A stretch of 53,496 nucleotides of DNA from Roseobacter sinensis (GTDB taxonomy: Bacteria > Pseudomonadota > Alphaproteobacteria > Rhodobacterales > Rhodobacteraceae). The translations under genes and the position numbers were made by a program. The notes under the pieces were generated by a model, which saw nothing but the letters and a program-made list of their open reading frames with translations, had not been told where the DNA came from and made no database searches. This document shows, piece by piece, positions 8,337 to 17,107 of this stretch (position 1 is the stretch's first letter; the number at the start of each line of letters is the position of its first letter). The stretch spans positions 1 to 53,496 of the forward strand of contig NZ_JALIEB010000023.1 in NCBI RefSeq assembly GCF_025755255.1, written 5' to 3'.

Positions 8337-9191
8337 CTAGGCAACGCTGGCCTTCAGTGTTGACGTTCGGTCGACCGGGTCGCCGGATACGGCGCGGTTA
8401 CGCCCACTTCGCTTTGCCTTGTAAACCGCGGCGTCGGCGCGCAGGAAGAGCGTCTCTGCAGCGTCTCCGCCTGACATGGTTGCGAAGCCAATACTGACAG
8501 TCACGGCGATCTTGGCGCCGCCCGGACACTCCACTTGTTTCCGCGAAACCATATGGCACAACCTCTCCGACAGCAGAGCAGCCGCCTCGGCGTTTGTCGC
8601 CGGTGCAATGACAGCGAATTCTTCGCCGCCGTAGCGCGTCAGTACGTCTGACCCCCGGATGCTGTCGTTCAACACGGCAGCGATAACTGCAAGCACGCGA
8701 TCTCCCGCAGCGTGGCCATGGGTGTCATTGACCGACTTGAAATGATCGATGTCGATCATCAAGAGGCTCAGGTCCGTGCCGGCCCGTTCCGCAAGGCCGA
8801 TCTCCCGATCAAGCTGTTCGTCGAAGAAACGCCGATTGTAAACGCCGGTCAGCGGATCGATGATGACCACCTTTTCAAGATGAACCAGACGTTCGACGTC
8901 CTTGGCTGTCTGCAAGGCAAGGACTGCGACAGAAAACACGAAGACCCCACCCATGATCAGAACGACGCAGATCAGCTTCACAAGTATTTGGTTCGTGTCG
9001 TGAGGCAGCAGGTTGATCAACGCAAGATATCCGAAAACGAACCCGACAATCATCATTGCCAGCCAAAACCACGCGCGACGCAGGTGCCGCGATCGCGTGA
9101 TCTGCAAGAGGCGGATGACCGGTGCAAGAGATGCCCCGAGAAAACCGATACCGGACAGTATAGCGAATGACACAAAGTCGAAAGGAAACAT
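8337..9191 (-). CDS. Membrane-bound diguanylate cyclase (GGDEF)
   Basis: The protein is 284 residues from the ATG at 9191, preceded by GAGAGG. Three N-terminal hydrophobic segments (FVSFAILSGIGFLGASL, WFWLAMMIVGFVFGYLAL, LICVVLIMGGVFVFSVAVL) are followed by a complete GGDEF domain: DPLTGVYNRRFFDEQL, DIDHFKSVNDTHGHAAGD and the active site RYGGEEF. An inhibitory RxxD site (RGSD) lies five residues before GGEEF. It should therefore make c-di-GMP with product feedback control. No sensor domain is seen beyond the membrane part. C-di-GMP usually promotes EPS production and adhesin display, both encoded in this window. An upstream extension of the frame reaches 9410 but runs through low-quality sequence with a G tract. 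Confidence 0.9.
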   Translation of the reverse strand: MFPFDFVSFAILSGIGFLGASLAPVIRLLQITRSRHLRRAWFWLAMMIVGFVFGYLALINLLPHDTNQILVKLICVVLIMGGVFVFSVAVLALQTAKDVERLVHLEKVVIIDPLTGVYNRRFFDEQLDREIGLAERAGTDLSLLMIDIDHFKSVNDTHGHAAGDRVLAVIAAVLNDSIRGSDVLTRYGGEEFAVIAPATNAEAAALLSERLCHMVSRKQVECPGGAKIAVTVSIGFATMSGGDAAETLFLRADAAVYKAKRSGRNRAVSGDPVDRTSTLKASVA

Positions 9192-9515
9192 GATCCAAGA
9201 TACCTCTCGGATGCTTAAGGAACCCTTATCTCGCTGGAGTTCGCTCTGTGTCCTCAACACCGTTGCTGCCGATGGCTGGACGACCACATGGAATCCGAAA
9301 TGCTCCGCCCAACGTTGCCAGCGTCTGATTCGGTCTGACTGTGCTGAAAAAATTCCGCCAAGGCCGAAATTCGGCACCAAATGCGCGATCCCGGGGGGGG
9401 GGGCGGTCAAAACAACATATGGTATTCAGCATGGCGGCAAGCGGCGGGTTTCAACACAGGCGGTTCAGACCAGTCCTGTGCCGCAGCCCGGCCTGACCCG
9501 CGCCGCCCCGAACCA
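9192..9515. other. Intergenic stretch with an 11-G tract
   Basis: This holds the 5' region of the diguanylate cyclase gene and the 3' flank of rep. It contains the small dyad GCCGAA-A-TTCGGC (9363-9375) and a run of eleven G (9393-9403). I see no gene. The G run could be a phase-variable tract or a sequencing artefact. Confidence 0.5.
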
Positions 9516-10736
9516 TCACCCCGGCCGCTGTGGCGCCCCATCCGATACCCCGTCGAAGGCGCCGGGGTAGAGATCTTCCCAGAAGGCAAGGATCGCCTTG
9601 GCGTTCAGGGCCGACATCCAGCCGTGCCGCTCGAAATCCGCGCGGGCCGCGGCGCTGTCGAGGCTGGTGAGGAACAGGCGCTTGTCCGCGTCGCGCTGCG
9701 TGGGCGTGCGCTGCGCCACCAGCGCCTGCACCCGCCCCAGACGGGCCGCACGGGCGCTCACAGGGCCGCTCAGCGCCTCGGAGGGCCTCTCTGGCCCCTC
9801 CCCTGCCCCGCCATAGCCGTCGCGCAGCGCAGCGGCCAGATAGCGCGCGGGGCTCTTCACGTCCGACTGGGCGTCCACATAGTCCAGCTTGCCGGCAATC
9901 TGCGCCTCGCCATGCTGTGTCATCCATTGCCGCGCCAGCCGGTCGCTGACCCCCATCGCCCGCAGCCGGTCATAGACCGGCGCGCGCCGGTGCCCGGCCC
10001 CGTCGTCCAGATCGAGGATCGCAAGCTGCGGGTTCGGCTTGATCGCAAAGCGGATGTCGGTGACCGCCCTGCCCCGCTTGCGCGTCTCCGGCGCGATCAC
10101 GATATTGCTCGCGCGGTTCACCTCGGCCACCGCCGGCTTGATGATCTTCGCGTTCAGATGCTTGTAGATCTCGTAATAGCTGCTGTCGTCCACGCCCATC
10201 AGCCGCCGAAAAGTCTCCAGCGGCCACCAGCCGGTGCTCCCCGTGCGGTGGAAGCGATAGCAGTTCTCGTAGAGCGCCAGCGCGTGCCCGCTGGTGAAGC
10301 GGCGCTGGATGTTCAGATTGATCAGCGCAAAGACCTTGGGGTCGGCCAGTTTCTCGGCCAGCGCCGGGGAATAGGCATATTCGCACACCCCGCCCTTGAG
10401 CTTGGCATAGCTCAACAGGCTCGACACACCCCACTCCTGCTGGCCCGCTTCGTCCAGCATGTCCCACTCCGCCACGGTCTCGGCCAGCCCGCGCAGCGAG
10501 GCTTTCAGCGTCTCGAAGTCATTGGAGTTGTAGCCCACCATCAGGCAGAGCGTGCGCGCATCCATCTGAAACGACCGCGCCTGGGTCAGCGTGTCATAAG
10601 CGTTCAGCAGCAGCACATTGCTCAGCTTGCGCTGCAGCAGTGTCAGCTTGCCCGAGACATGGATCGCCGCCACATGCTTCTTGACCGAGCCACGGCGCAA
10701 GGCGCCCGTCAGCTTCTCTCGGGGGATCTCATCCAT
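9516..10736 (-). CDS. Plasmid replication initiator, Rep_3 (RepB) superfamily
   Basis: This 406-residue protein starts MDEIPREKLTGALRRGS at 10736. It then shows the Rep_3 initiator pattern: two winged-helix domains beginning AAIHVSGKLTLLQRKLSNVLL and ending around IYKHLNAKIIKPAVAEVN, with FRRLMGVDDSSYYEIYKHL between. A less conserved C-terminal extension of ~130 residues follows. Such proteins bind iterons and open the origin of theta-replicating plasmids. It is divergent from parA, and the 481-bp gap carries repeats suited to an origin. The layout rep-ori-parAB is common for Rhodobacterales plasmids. A start further upstream at 10802 is possible but would lie within the repeats. Confidence 0.85.
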   Translation of the reverse strand: MDEIPREKLTGALRRGSVKKHVAAIHVSGKLTLLQRKLSNVLLLNAYDTLTQARSFQMDARTLCLMVGYNSNDFETLKASLRGLAETVAEWDMLDEAGQQEWGVSSLLSYAKLKGGVCEYAYSPALAEKLADPKVFALINLNIQRRFTSGHALALYENCYRFHRTGSTGWWPLETFRRLMGVDDSSYYEIYKHLNAKIIKPAVAEVNRASNIVIAPETRKRGRAVTDIRFAIKPNPQLAILDLDDGAGHRRAPVYDRLRAMGVSDRLARQWMTQHGEAQIAGKLDYVDAQSDVKSPARYLAAALRDGYGGAGEGPERPSEALSGPVSARAARLGRVQALVAQRTPTQRDADKRLFLTSLDSAAARADFERHGWMSALNAKAILAFWEDLYPGAFDGVSDGAPQRPG

Positions 10737-10872
10737 TGCTCTGCGCCTCTGTGCGGGTCGGCCTCTTCGGGCTCCTTTGGTGCAGTCTACCGCGAAAGGC
10801 ACCCGCGCTCAATCCGCCTTCGGATGCCTTTACAGGGTGCGTACCAGCCGTGGCGCGGCCGGGGTTCTCGCG

Positions 10873-10895
10873 CGAAAGGGACCCGAATACGGGAT
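10873..10895 (+). repeat. Origin repeat, left copy of a 23-bp inverted pair
   Basis: It begins CGAAAGGGACCCG and ends AATACGGGAT. Its reverse complement recurs at 10994-11016 with one mismatch, and a 13-bp partial copy lies at 10793-10805, exactly 80 bp before this copy. These are candidate binding sites for the Rep protein. Confidence 0.65.
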
Positions 10896-10993
10896 GGTTC
10901 CACCTCCTGCCTGGCGCGATTGGTCTCTAACATGGGATTTCGGCTCTGCATCCCGCGAATCGGTACCTGTCCGCCCGCGTGCTGGCACCCCTG

Positions 10994-11016
10994 ATCCCGT
11001 ATTCGGGTGCCTTTCG
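10994..11016 (-). repeat. Origin repeat, right (inverted) copy
   Basis: This is the inverted partner of 10873-10895, with 22 of 23 positions matching. The spacer between the two copies is 98 bp. A pair this far apart is more likely to be protein-binding sites than an RNA hairpin. Confidence 0.65.
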
Positions 11017-11217
11017 TCCTGTATCCTGGCGCCAGAACGGTCTTAGACTATTGAAGTCATTTACGTTTTTTCGGGCAAAGATTCCAAAGAGTCTAAAGTT
11101 CCCAAACATCGCGCTGGTGTTTTCCAAGGATTCTTGAGGATCATGATTCCCTTTTGGCACATCATGTGTGATAGTTTCGCCCAAGAACCACAAAAACACT
11201 CACATCGGCAGTTTACC

Positions 11218-12603
11218 ATGACATCGAGCGATAAAGCGTCCCTGCCCCCGTACATGGGACTCGATCCCGCCAAGGCCGCCGCGCGTTTGGCCGAGCCTAT
11301 CCATACCGCGCGATTCGCGAAAGCCGCGGCCTTTGCCGCGCGCGGGCGCGAGGAGCTTGCCAAGGGCGGGCATGCGCCCGATGGGCAGAAGCGCCTGCGC
11401 AAGTTCTCCACCTGGGAGATCTGCCGCTACCTGATCCCGGTCGCGCCGGCGCATTTCCGGCGCGTGCTGAAGGCCCAGCCCGAGCTGCCGCAGGGCGTTG
11501 GCGAGGGCAATTCCAAGTGGTTCTCGCTGGAAGAGATCATCCAGCTGCGCGATCACTTCGCCACCGAGGGGGCCGCCCATCGCGAATACCGCCCCTATCG
11601 CCCCGAGGGCTTGGCGGCGAAGGTCCTGGCGGTCGCGAATTTCAAGGGCGGCGTCGGCAAGACCTCGACCTGCGCGCATCTCGCCATGTCCGCCGCCCTC
11701 GACGGCTACAAGGTGCTGGTGATCGACCTCGACAGCCAGGGCTCGCTCACCAGCATCATGGGCGGCCAGGTTCCGGACGAATGGCAGACCTGCTTCCCCA
11801 TCCTCGCCCGTGATTTTGCACGGCATCTGGGCGGCGAAAATCAGGTCAGGACCGCCCGGGGTGATGCGCCCATTCCGCTCGACGAAACCTTGACCGAGGC
11901 GCTGGAGGTTTCGCCGCGAAACCTCATCCAGAAGACCCACTGGCCCAATATCGACCTCATCGGCGCCCAGCTCAACCTCTACTGGGCCGAGTTCCAGGTG
12001 CCTGTCTGGCGGATGCAGAGCCGCAGCTGGCCGCTCTGGGATGCGCTCACCAACGGCCTTGAGGACGGGGGCCTGCTGGAGCAGTACGACCTGATCTTCC
12101 TCGACACGCCGCCGGCGCTTGGCTACCTCACGATCAACGCTCTGGCGGCGGCGGATATCCTGATCGTGCCGCTGGGGGCCTCCTTCCTGGAGTTCGATTC
12201 GACGGGGCGATTCTTCGATATGCTCTACTCGACCTTCGCGAGCATCGAAGAGGGCGAGAACAGCCAGCGGCGCAGGCTGGGGCTGGAGGATGTGAAGTTC
12301 GAATGGGACGCCGTGCGGACCCTGGTGACGCGCTTTGACGCGGCCCAGCAGACCGATCTGGCGAATGTGATCCAGGCCTATTTCGGGGACCTGATGACCA
12401 CCTTCCGGCAGGATGTGACGGCGATGGTCGGGCAGGCGGGCGAGCAGGTGAACGGCATCTATGAGGCCGATTACCGCGACTTCAACCGCGAGACCTATGT
12501 CCGCGGGCGCGAGACCTTCGACCGCACCTGGGCGGAGGTGAAAGAGCTGATTATCGGGGCCTGGTGGCGCGATGCGCAGGAGGTGAAACATGGCCAAACG
12601 TAG
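11218..12603 (+). CDS. parA: ParA-type plasmid partition ATPase
   Basis: The protein is 461 residues. The deviant Walker A motif KGGVGKTSTCAHLA lies near residues 143-156, Walker A' VLVIDLDSQGSL follows, and Walker B is DLIFLDTPPALGYLTINAL. An N-terminal ~100-residue region (LRKFSTWEICRYLIPVAPAHFRRVLKAQ) looks like the HTH extension of type Ia ParA proteins, which also repress their own operon. The ATG at 11218 was chosen because the conserved region begins soon after; the longer frame from 11134 includes promoter-like sequence. parB overlaps its end by 14 bp. Together they segregate the replicon to daughter cells. Confidence 0.92.
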   Translation: MTSSDKASLPPYMGLDPAKAAARLAEPIHTARFAKAAAFAARGREELAKGGHAPDGQKRLRKFSTWEICRYLIPVAPAHFRRVLKAQPELPQGVGEGNSKWFSLEEIIQLRDHFATEGAAHREYRPYRPEGLAAKVLAVANFKGGVGKTSTCAHLAMSAALDGYKVLVIDLDSQGSLTSIMGGQVPDEWQTCFPILARDFARHLGGENQVRTARGDAPIPLDETLTEALEVSPRNLIQKTHWPNIDLIGAQLNLYWAEFQVPVWRMQSRSWPLWDALTNGLEDGGLLEQYDLIFLDTPPALGYLTINALAAADILIVPLGASFLEFDSTGRFFDMLYSTFASIEEGENSQRRRLGLEDVKFEWDAVRTLVTRFDAAQQTDLANVIQAYFGDLMTTFRQDVTAMVGQAGEQVNGIYEADYRDFNRETYVRGRETFDRTWAEVKELIIGAWWRDAQEVKHGQT

Positions 12604-13687
12604 GAAAATCTCGGCGCCCAGTGCGGATGACCTGAGCCGGATCGAAGAGGAGTTTCGCCGCGAAACCCCGGCCCGACCGAACGCTGCGTTAGCGCCAATT
12701 TCACAGGTTTCTGCCGAGGCCGCCGCGGCGCAGCCCGTCGTTGACGCCGCAACCCGCGCCGAACAGGAGCAGCAGCGCGCCGATGCCGCAGCGCTCGACG
12801 CGGCCAAGGGGGAGGGGCGGCTGATCGAGATGATCCCGCTCGACGACATTCTGGCCGATGCGATGGTGCGCGACCGCACGGTGATCGACCCGGACGAGAT
12901 GTCCGAACTGAAGGCCTCCATCGCGGCGCATGGGCTGCGGCTGCCGATCGAGGTGTTCCGCCGCACCGAGGGGGACCAGCCCTATGGGCTGCTGTCGGGA
13001 TACCGGCGGCTCTGGGCCGTGCGCGAGCTGCTCGCCCTGACCGGCGACGCGAAATACAAGAGCATCAAGGCCCTGGTGCGCGACCCAGAGGTGCTGGGCG
13101 GCAGCTTTGCCGCGATGGTCGAGGAAAACGAGGTGCGGGCGTCGCTGTCGCATTACGAGCGGGGGCGCATCGCCGTTGTCGCGGCCCAGCAGGGCGCCTT
13201 TGCGAACACGGAGGAGGCGGTGGCCCAGCTTTTCAACGTGGCGAGCAAGGCCAAGCGCTCGAAGATCCGGTCGTTCTCGCTGATCTTCGAGGAGCTGGGA
13301 GACCTGCTTGAGTTCCCCGAGAACCTCAAGGAGCGCGACGGGCTGCGGCTTTCCACGGCGCTGCGCAACGGCGCCGAGCCCGAGCTGCGCGATGCGCTGG
13401 CCAAAACCGAGCCGGCAAGTGCGGAGGCGGAATGGGCCTGCATGCTGCCGGTGATCGAAGCCTTTGAGCTGACCGGCACCTCCGGCACGCGCGGCGGCAG
13501 GCCGAAGAAGCAGCCGCCCAAGCTGGGCTGGTCCGGGCGTGACACGCTGCACCTGTCGAGCGGCGTGACGCTGCAATCGGGCACCGACAGCCAGGGCTAC
13601 GTGATCCGCCTGAAGGGCAGGGGGGTCGATTCGGCGCTGGTCGAGCGGGCGATGGAACATCTGCAATATCTTTTCGAGAAGGGCTAG
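12590..13687 (+). CDS. parB: ParB-type partition protein
   Basis: The protein is 365 residues. A basic N-terminus (MAKRRKISAPS) is followed by the ParB/Spo0J nuclease-like domain with IPLDDILAD, LKASIAAHGLRLPIEV and the CTPase-type motif GLLSGYRRLWA (the usual form is G.RR). Next come MVEENEVRASLSHYERGR and an HTH region (VAQLFNVASKAKRSKIRSFSLI), with a C-terminal dimerisation region. It binds parS and activates ParA. It overlaps parA by 14 bp and is translated from an internal site. Two strong palindromes directly downstream (13704-13737 and 13811-13829) are candidates for its binding site. Confidence 0.92.
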   Translation: MAKRRKISAPSADDLSRIEEEFRRETPARPNAALAPISQVSAEAAAAQPVVDAATRAEQEQQRADAAALDAAKGEGRLIEMIPLDDILADAMVRDRTVIDPDEMSELKASIAAHGLRLPIEVFRRTEGDQPYGLLSGYRRLWAVRELLALTGDAKYKSIKALVRDPEVLGGSFAAMVEENEVRASLSHYERGRIAVVAAQQGAFANTEEAVAQLFNVASKAKRSKIRSFSLIFEELGDLLEFPENLKERDGLRLSTALRNGAEPELRDALAKTEPASAEAEWACMLPVIEAFELTGTSGTRGGRPKKQPPKLGWSGRDTLHLSSGVTLQSGTDSQGYVIRLKGRGVDSALVERAMEHLQYLFEKG

Positions 13688-13703
13688 GGCCGCGCAACAG
13701 CCA

Positions 13704-13737
13704 GATGTGGCTCTAAACCGCACGTCAGAGCCACATC
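13704..13737. repeat. Perfect inverted repeat just after parB (candidate parS or terminator stem)
   Basis: The 11-bp arms GATGTGGCTCT (13704-13714) and AGAGCCACATC (13727-13737) flank a 12-nt loop, 17 bp after the parB stop. No T tract follows, so an intrinsic terminator is less likely. A partition site next to parB would be usual. Confidence 0.5.
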
Positions 13738-13810
13738 GCGCCGTGGCTAGCGCGGCGCGGCGGCCTCTTGGCGGCCCGCGGTCGGGCAGGGCGAATCGTT
13801 CTGCAGCCGG

Positions 13811-13829
13811 GTGCTGAAGATTTCAGCAC
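13811..13829. repeat. 19-bp palindrome GTGCTGAA-N3-TTCAGCAC (candidate parS)
   Basis: Perfect 8-bp arms are separated by GAT. The length and compact symmetry are like known parS sites (14-20 bp palindromes). It is 123 bp past parB and not in front of any start codon close enough to be a usual operator; the next gene begins at 14066. The parS role is inferred. Confidence 0.45.
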
Positions 13830-14065
13830 AGGCGGTAGGGCGGGCCAGGATGCGATGCTACCGATGGGGGAGATGCAGGGCGTGGCTGCACCCAAGATTG
13901 TAAATCTCTCGTATAGATAGAATTTCCTTAAGCAATTTCAAATGTTTACAACCACAACGCTTGATTTGCCCTGGCGCATTCTGCACCGTCCCCCCATTGA
14001 CGTGCAGGGTGTTTTTCGTTTGAGGGTCGTGCGGTCCGCAGGTCCGCCGGTACAAGGGTAATAGA

Positions 14066-15796
14066 GTGGCGAGCATTGAAAATTCTCAGGTCAGCGAACT
14101 GGCCAAGGCCCGGAATGCCGGGACCAATTTCATCGTAATCAGTTTTGTCTTCAGCATCTTCGTGAACCTGCTGATGCTGACGGGCCCGCTGTTCATGTTG
14201 CAGGTCTATGACAGGGTGCTGGGCTCGGGCTCGGAAGAGACGCTGGTGGCGCTCTTCGTGCTTGTGGGCTTTCTCTATGGGCTGATGGCGATGCTGGAGT
14301 ATGCGCGGGGCCGGATCGTGGCGCGCTTTGGCGCGCGGTTCCAGGCGCTGCTCGACCGCCGCATCTTTGGCGCGACGCTGGAGCTGTCGGGCAAGCGGCG
14401 CCCCTCCGAGATCACCGGGTTGCGCGACATCGAGGCGATCCAGTCGGTCTTCAGCTCGCCGGTGTTCCTGGCGCTGATGGACATGCCCTGGTCGCCCTTC
14501 TTCGTTGCGGCGATCTTCATCTTCCATCCGATGCTGGGCTGGCTTGCGGTTGCCGGCGCGCTTGTCCTGATCGTCCTGGCGCTGGTCAACCAGATCATGA
14601 CCCACAAGAAGGTGGCCCGCGCGCAGGGGGCCTCGAACGGGGCGCAGGCCTTCGCCGATCAGGCGCAGATCGCCCATGAGGTGGTGCAGGCGCAGGGCAT
14701 GCGGGGGGCGGTGACCGACCGCTGGCTGATGCAGCGCAACGAGGCGCTGCGCGAGAAGATCTCCTCGAACGACTGGACCGGCAGTTTCACCGCCGTGACC
14801 AAGTCGTTCCGGCTGTTCCTGCAGTCGGCCATGCTGGCGGTTGGTGCCTATTACGTGTTGCAGGGCGAGATGACCGCGGGTGCGATGATCGCCGGCACCA
14901 TCCTGCTGGGCCGGGCGCTGCAGCCGATCGAACAATCGCTGGGCCAATGGCCGATGTTGCAGCGTGCGCGTCTGGCCTGGCACGCGCTGGGAGATCTGCT
15001 GTCGGAGATCCCGCAGCCGGGGCGCTATGTGAACCTGCCCGAGCCGGAGGCGAGCCTGAGCACGCGCAACCTCACGCTGATCCCACCGGGCGGGCAGCTG
15101 GCGACGCTGAAGAACGTGACCTTCCAGGTCAAACCCGGCTCGGCCATCGGGCTCATTGGCAAGAGCGGATCGGGAAAATCGACCCTAGCACGGGCGATTA
15201 TGGGTCTATGGAAGCCCGCCGCTGGCGAGGTGCGTCTGGGTGGTGTCGAGCTGGGTCACTACGATCCGGACCGGCTGGGCGATTACATCGGCTATCTGCC
15301 GCAGCAGGTCTCGCTGCTGCCGGGCACGATTGCGGAGAACATCGCGCGCATGGCGGTGCAGCCCGATGATGCGCGTGTGGTGGAGGCCGCGAAGAAGGCC
15401 AATGCGCATGAGATGATCATTCAGCTGCCCGATGGCTACAACACCTATGTGGATGGCAATGACAACATCCTGTCGGGCGGTCAGCGGCAGCGGGTGGCGC
15501 TGGCGCGCGCGGTTTTCGGGTCGCCGGTGCTTCTGGTGCTCGACGAGCCCAACTCGGCGCTGGATGTGGAGGGGTCGAACGCTTTGAACGAGGCGGTGCG
15601 GCAGCTGAAGGAAGAAGGCAAGTCGGTGATCATCATGACGCACCGGCCGATGGCGATTTCGGAGTGTGACGAGTTGGTGGTGATGGACAAGGGTACGATT
15701 GTGGATGCCGGGCCGCGGGATGAGATCCTGCGCAAGCAGTTGAAGAATGCGGATCAGATCAAGCGGGTGATTCAGCCCGTGGGAGCGGTGTCATGA
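14066..15796 (+). CDS. Type I secretion ABC transporter (PrtD-like)
   Basis: The protein is 576 residues. The N-terminal half carries membrane helices (FIVISFVFSIFVNLLMLTG and others) and the PrtD-type signature GPLFMLQVYDRVLGS. The ATPase domain follows, with Walker A GLIGKSGSGKSTLARA (about 362-377), signature LSGGQRQRVALARA (about 469) and Walker B VLLVLDEPNSALD (about 490). The start is GTG at 14066, after AAGGG. There is no C39 peptidase domain, which fits exporters of proteins with uncleaved C-terminal signals. The membrane-fusion gene overlaps by 4 bp. The outer-membrane TolC partner is not in the window. The natural substrate is probably the giant protein at 27894-45662. Confidence 0.92.
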   Translation: MASIENSQVSELAKARNAGTNFIVISFVFSIFVNLLMLTGPLFMLQVYDRVLGSGSEETLVALFVLVGFLYGLMAMLEYARGRIVARFGARFQALLDRRIFGATLELSGKRRPSEITGLRDIEAIQSVFSSPVFLALMDMPWSPFFVAAIFIFHPMLGWLAVAGALVLIVLALVNQIMTHKKVARAQGASNGAQAFADQAQIAHEVVQAQGMRGAVTDRWLMQRNEALREKISSNDWTGSFTAVTKSFRLFLQSAMLAVGAYYVLQGEMTAGAMIAGTILLGRALQPIEQSLGQWPMLQRARLAWHALGDLLSEIPQPGRYVNLPEPEASLSTRNLTLIPPGGQLATLKNVTFQVKPGSAIGLIGKSGSGKSTLARAIMGLWKPAAGEVRLGGVELGHYDPDRLGDYIGYLPQQVSLLPGTIAENIARMAVQPDDARVVEAAKKANAHEMIIQLPDGYNTYVDGNDNILSGGQRQRVALARAVFGSPVLLVLDEPNSALDVEGSNALNEAVRQLKEEGKSVIIMTHRPMAISECDELVVMDKGTIVDAGPRDEILRKQLKNADQIKRVIQPVGAVS

Positions 15797-17103
15797 TGAT
15801 GGCAGCCCCTCCGCCGCCGCCGCCGCCCTGGCGGGCCCGTTTTCCGATGATCGTGGGCGCTGTGGCGCTGGTGATCCTGGTGGGCGGCCTGGGCTATTGG
15901 AGTGTGACCGCCCAGCTGGCGGGGGCGGTGATTTCCTCCGGCAAGCTGGAGGTGGAGACCAAGCGGCAGGTCATTCAGCACCCCGATGGCGGTGTCGTCG
16001 GCGCGATCCTGGCGCGCAACGGCGATGTGGTCGAGGCCGGGCAGGTGCTGGTGCAGTTCGACGCGACGCTCCTGAACTCCGAGGTGGCGATCGTGCGCGG
16101 CCAGCTCAATGACATTGCCGCCCGCAAGGCGCGGCTGGAAGCAGAGCGGGACGATGCGGCGGAGGTGACCTTCCCGGAGGCGCTGCTGGCGCAGGAGGCC
16201 GAGGACGTCGCCGAGGCGGTGCGCGGGCAGCGGCAGCTCTTCGAGGCGCGGCGGGTGTCCATGGCACGCGAGAGCGAGCAGCTGGTCGAGCGCCGCAGCC
16301 AGTACGAGCATGAGATCGAGGGGATTGCGGCGCAGCTCGAGGCGCTGAACACGCAGCAGGTGCTGATCGCCGAGGAGCTGCGCGACCAGATGAGCCTGCT
16401 GGAGAAGGGGCTCACCCAGGCCACGCGCGTCTCGACGCTGCGGCGCGAAGAGGCGCGGTTGCAGGGCGAGATCGGCGGGCTGCGGGCGTCTTCGGCGCAG
16501 CTGCGCGGGTCGGTCGCAGAGGTGAACATCGAGCTCATCAAGCTCAAGACGACGCGGCGCGAAGAGGCGATCACCGAGCTGCGCGAGCTCGACTTTCGCG
16601 AGATCGAGCTGACCGAGCGGCTGCTCGGCCTCAACGAGCGGCTGTCGCGGCTGAGCGTGAAATCCCCTGTGAACGGCGTGATTTACGGCAGCGAGGTCTT
16701 TGCCTTGCAGTCGGTCGTGCAGGCGGGCGCGCCGATGATGTATGTGGTGCCGCAGGACCAGCCGATGGTGATCGAGGCGCGGATCGACCCCACGAATGTG
16801 GATCAGATCTACCGCGGGCAGGAGGCGGGGCTGCGCTTCACCGCCTTCGAGGCGCGCACCACGCCCGAGCTGATCGGGTCGGTTGTCGATTTCTCGGCCG
16901 ATGCCTTTACCGATGAGGTAACCGGCCAGCCCTACTATGCGGTCGAGGTGCTGCCGGCCGAGGGCGAGCTGGAGAAGCTGGGGAACAACACGCTGATCCC
17001 GGGGATGCCGGTGGAGGTGTTCATCAAGACCAACGAACGCTCGCCGCTCGACTACCTGACCAAGCCGCTGACGGATTACTTCACCCGGTCGATGCGCGGA
17101 TAG
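15793..17103 (+). CDS. Type I secretion membrane-fusion protein (HlyD/PrtE-like)
   Basis: The protein is 436 residues. It has a short proline-rich cytoplasmic start (APPPPPPPW), one membrane segment (MIVGAVALVILVGGLGYW), a lipoyl/barrel-sandwich half (GKLEVETKRQVIQHPDGG then VVGAILARNGDVVEAGQVL), a long coiled coil (about residues 90-280) and a closing beta-barrel domain (LSRLSVKSPVNGVIYG, then GMPVEVFIKTNERSPLDYL). This is the standard T1SS adaptor linking the ABC transporter to TolC. Start and stop overlap the ABC gene (ATGA), so synthesis is coupled. Confidence 0.92.
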   Translation: MMMAAPPPPPPPWRARFPMIVGAVALVILVGGLGYWSVTAQLAGAVISSGKLEVETKRQVIQHPDGGVVGAILARNGDVVEAGQVLVQFDATLLNSEVAIVRGQLNDIAARKARLEAERDDAAEVTFPEALLAQEAEDVAEAVRGQRQLFEARRVSMARESEQLVERRSQYEHEIEGIAAQLEALNTQQVLIAEELRDQMSLLEKGLTQATRVSTLRREEARLQGEIGGLRASSAQLRGSVAEVNIELIKLKTTRREEAITELRELDFREIELTERLLGLNERLSRLSVKSPVNGVIYGSEVFALQSVVQAGAPMMYVVPQDQPMVIEARIDPTNVDQIYRGQEAGLRFTAFEARTTPELIGSVVDFSADAFTDEVTGQPYYAVEVLPAEGELEKLGNNTLIPGMPVEVFIKTNERSPLDYLTKPLTDYFTRSMRG

Positions 17104-17107
17104 CCGC

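Larger units (their letters stand above)
10737..11217. other. Candidate replication origin and par promoter region
   Basis: This 481-bp gap between rep and parA contains three copies of a CGAAAGG[C/G]ACCCG element (10793-10805 and 10873-10885 on the plus strand, 11004-11016 inverted) and an AT-richer right half (11041-11200) that could melt or carry promoters. There is also the imperfect dyad TTAGACT (11043-11049) and AGTCTAA (11090-11096). The position and content fit an iteron-type origin, but this is inferred. Confidence 0.55.
13688..14065. other. Non-coding region between parB and the secretion operon
   Basis: It holds the two palindromes listed separately and, from about 13890 to 13970, an AT-rich part that probably carries the promoter of the type I secretion genes. 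I see no gene. A 72-codon minus-strand frame here has no support. Confidence 0.5.

Noticed and set aside
13704-13737. Intrinsic terminator after parB
   Set aside because: The stem is strong but no T run follows; kept instead as a candidate protein-binding repeat.
13858-14076. 72-codon minus-strand frame before the secretion operon
   Set aside because: It overlaps the secretion start region, has no motif and no ribosome site.
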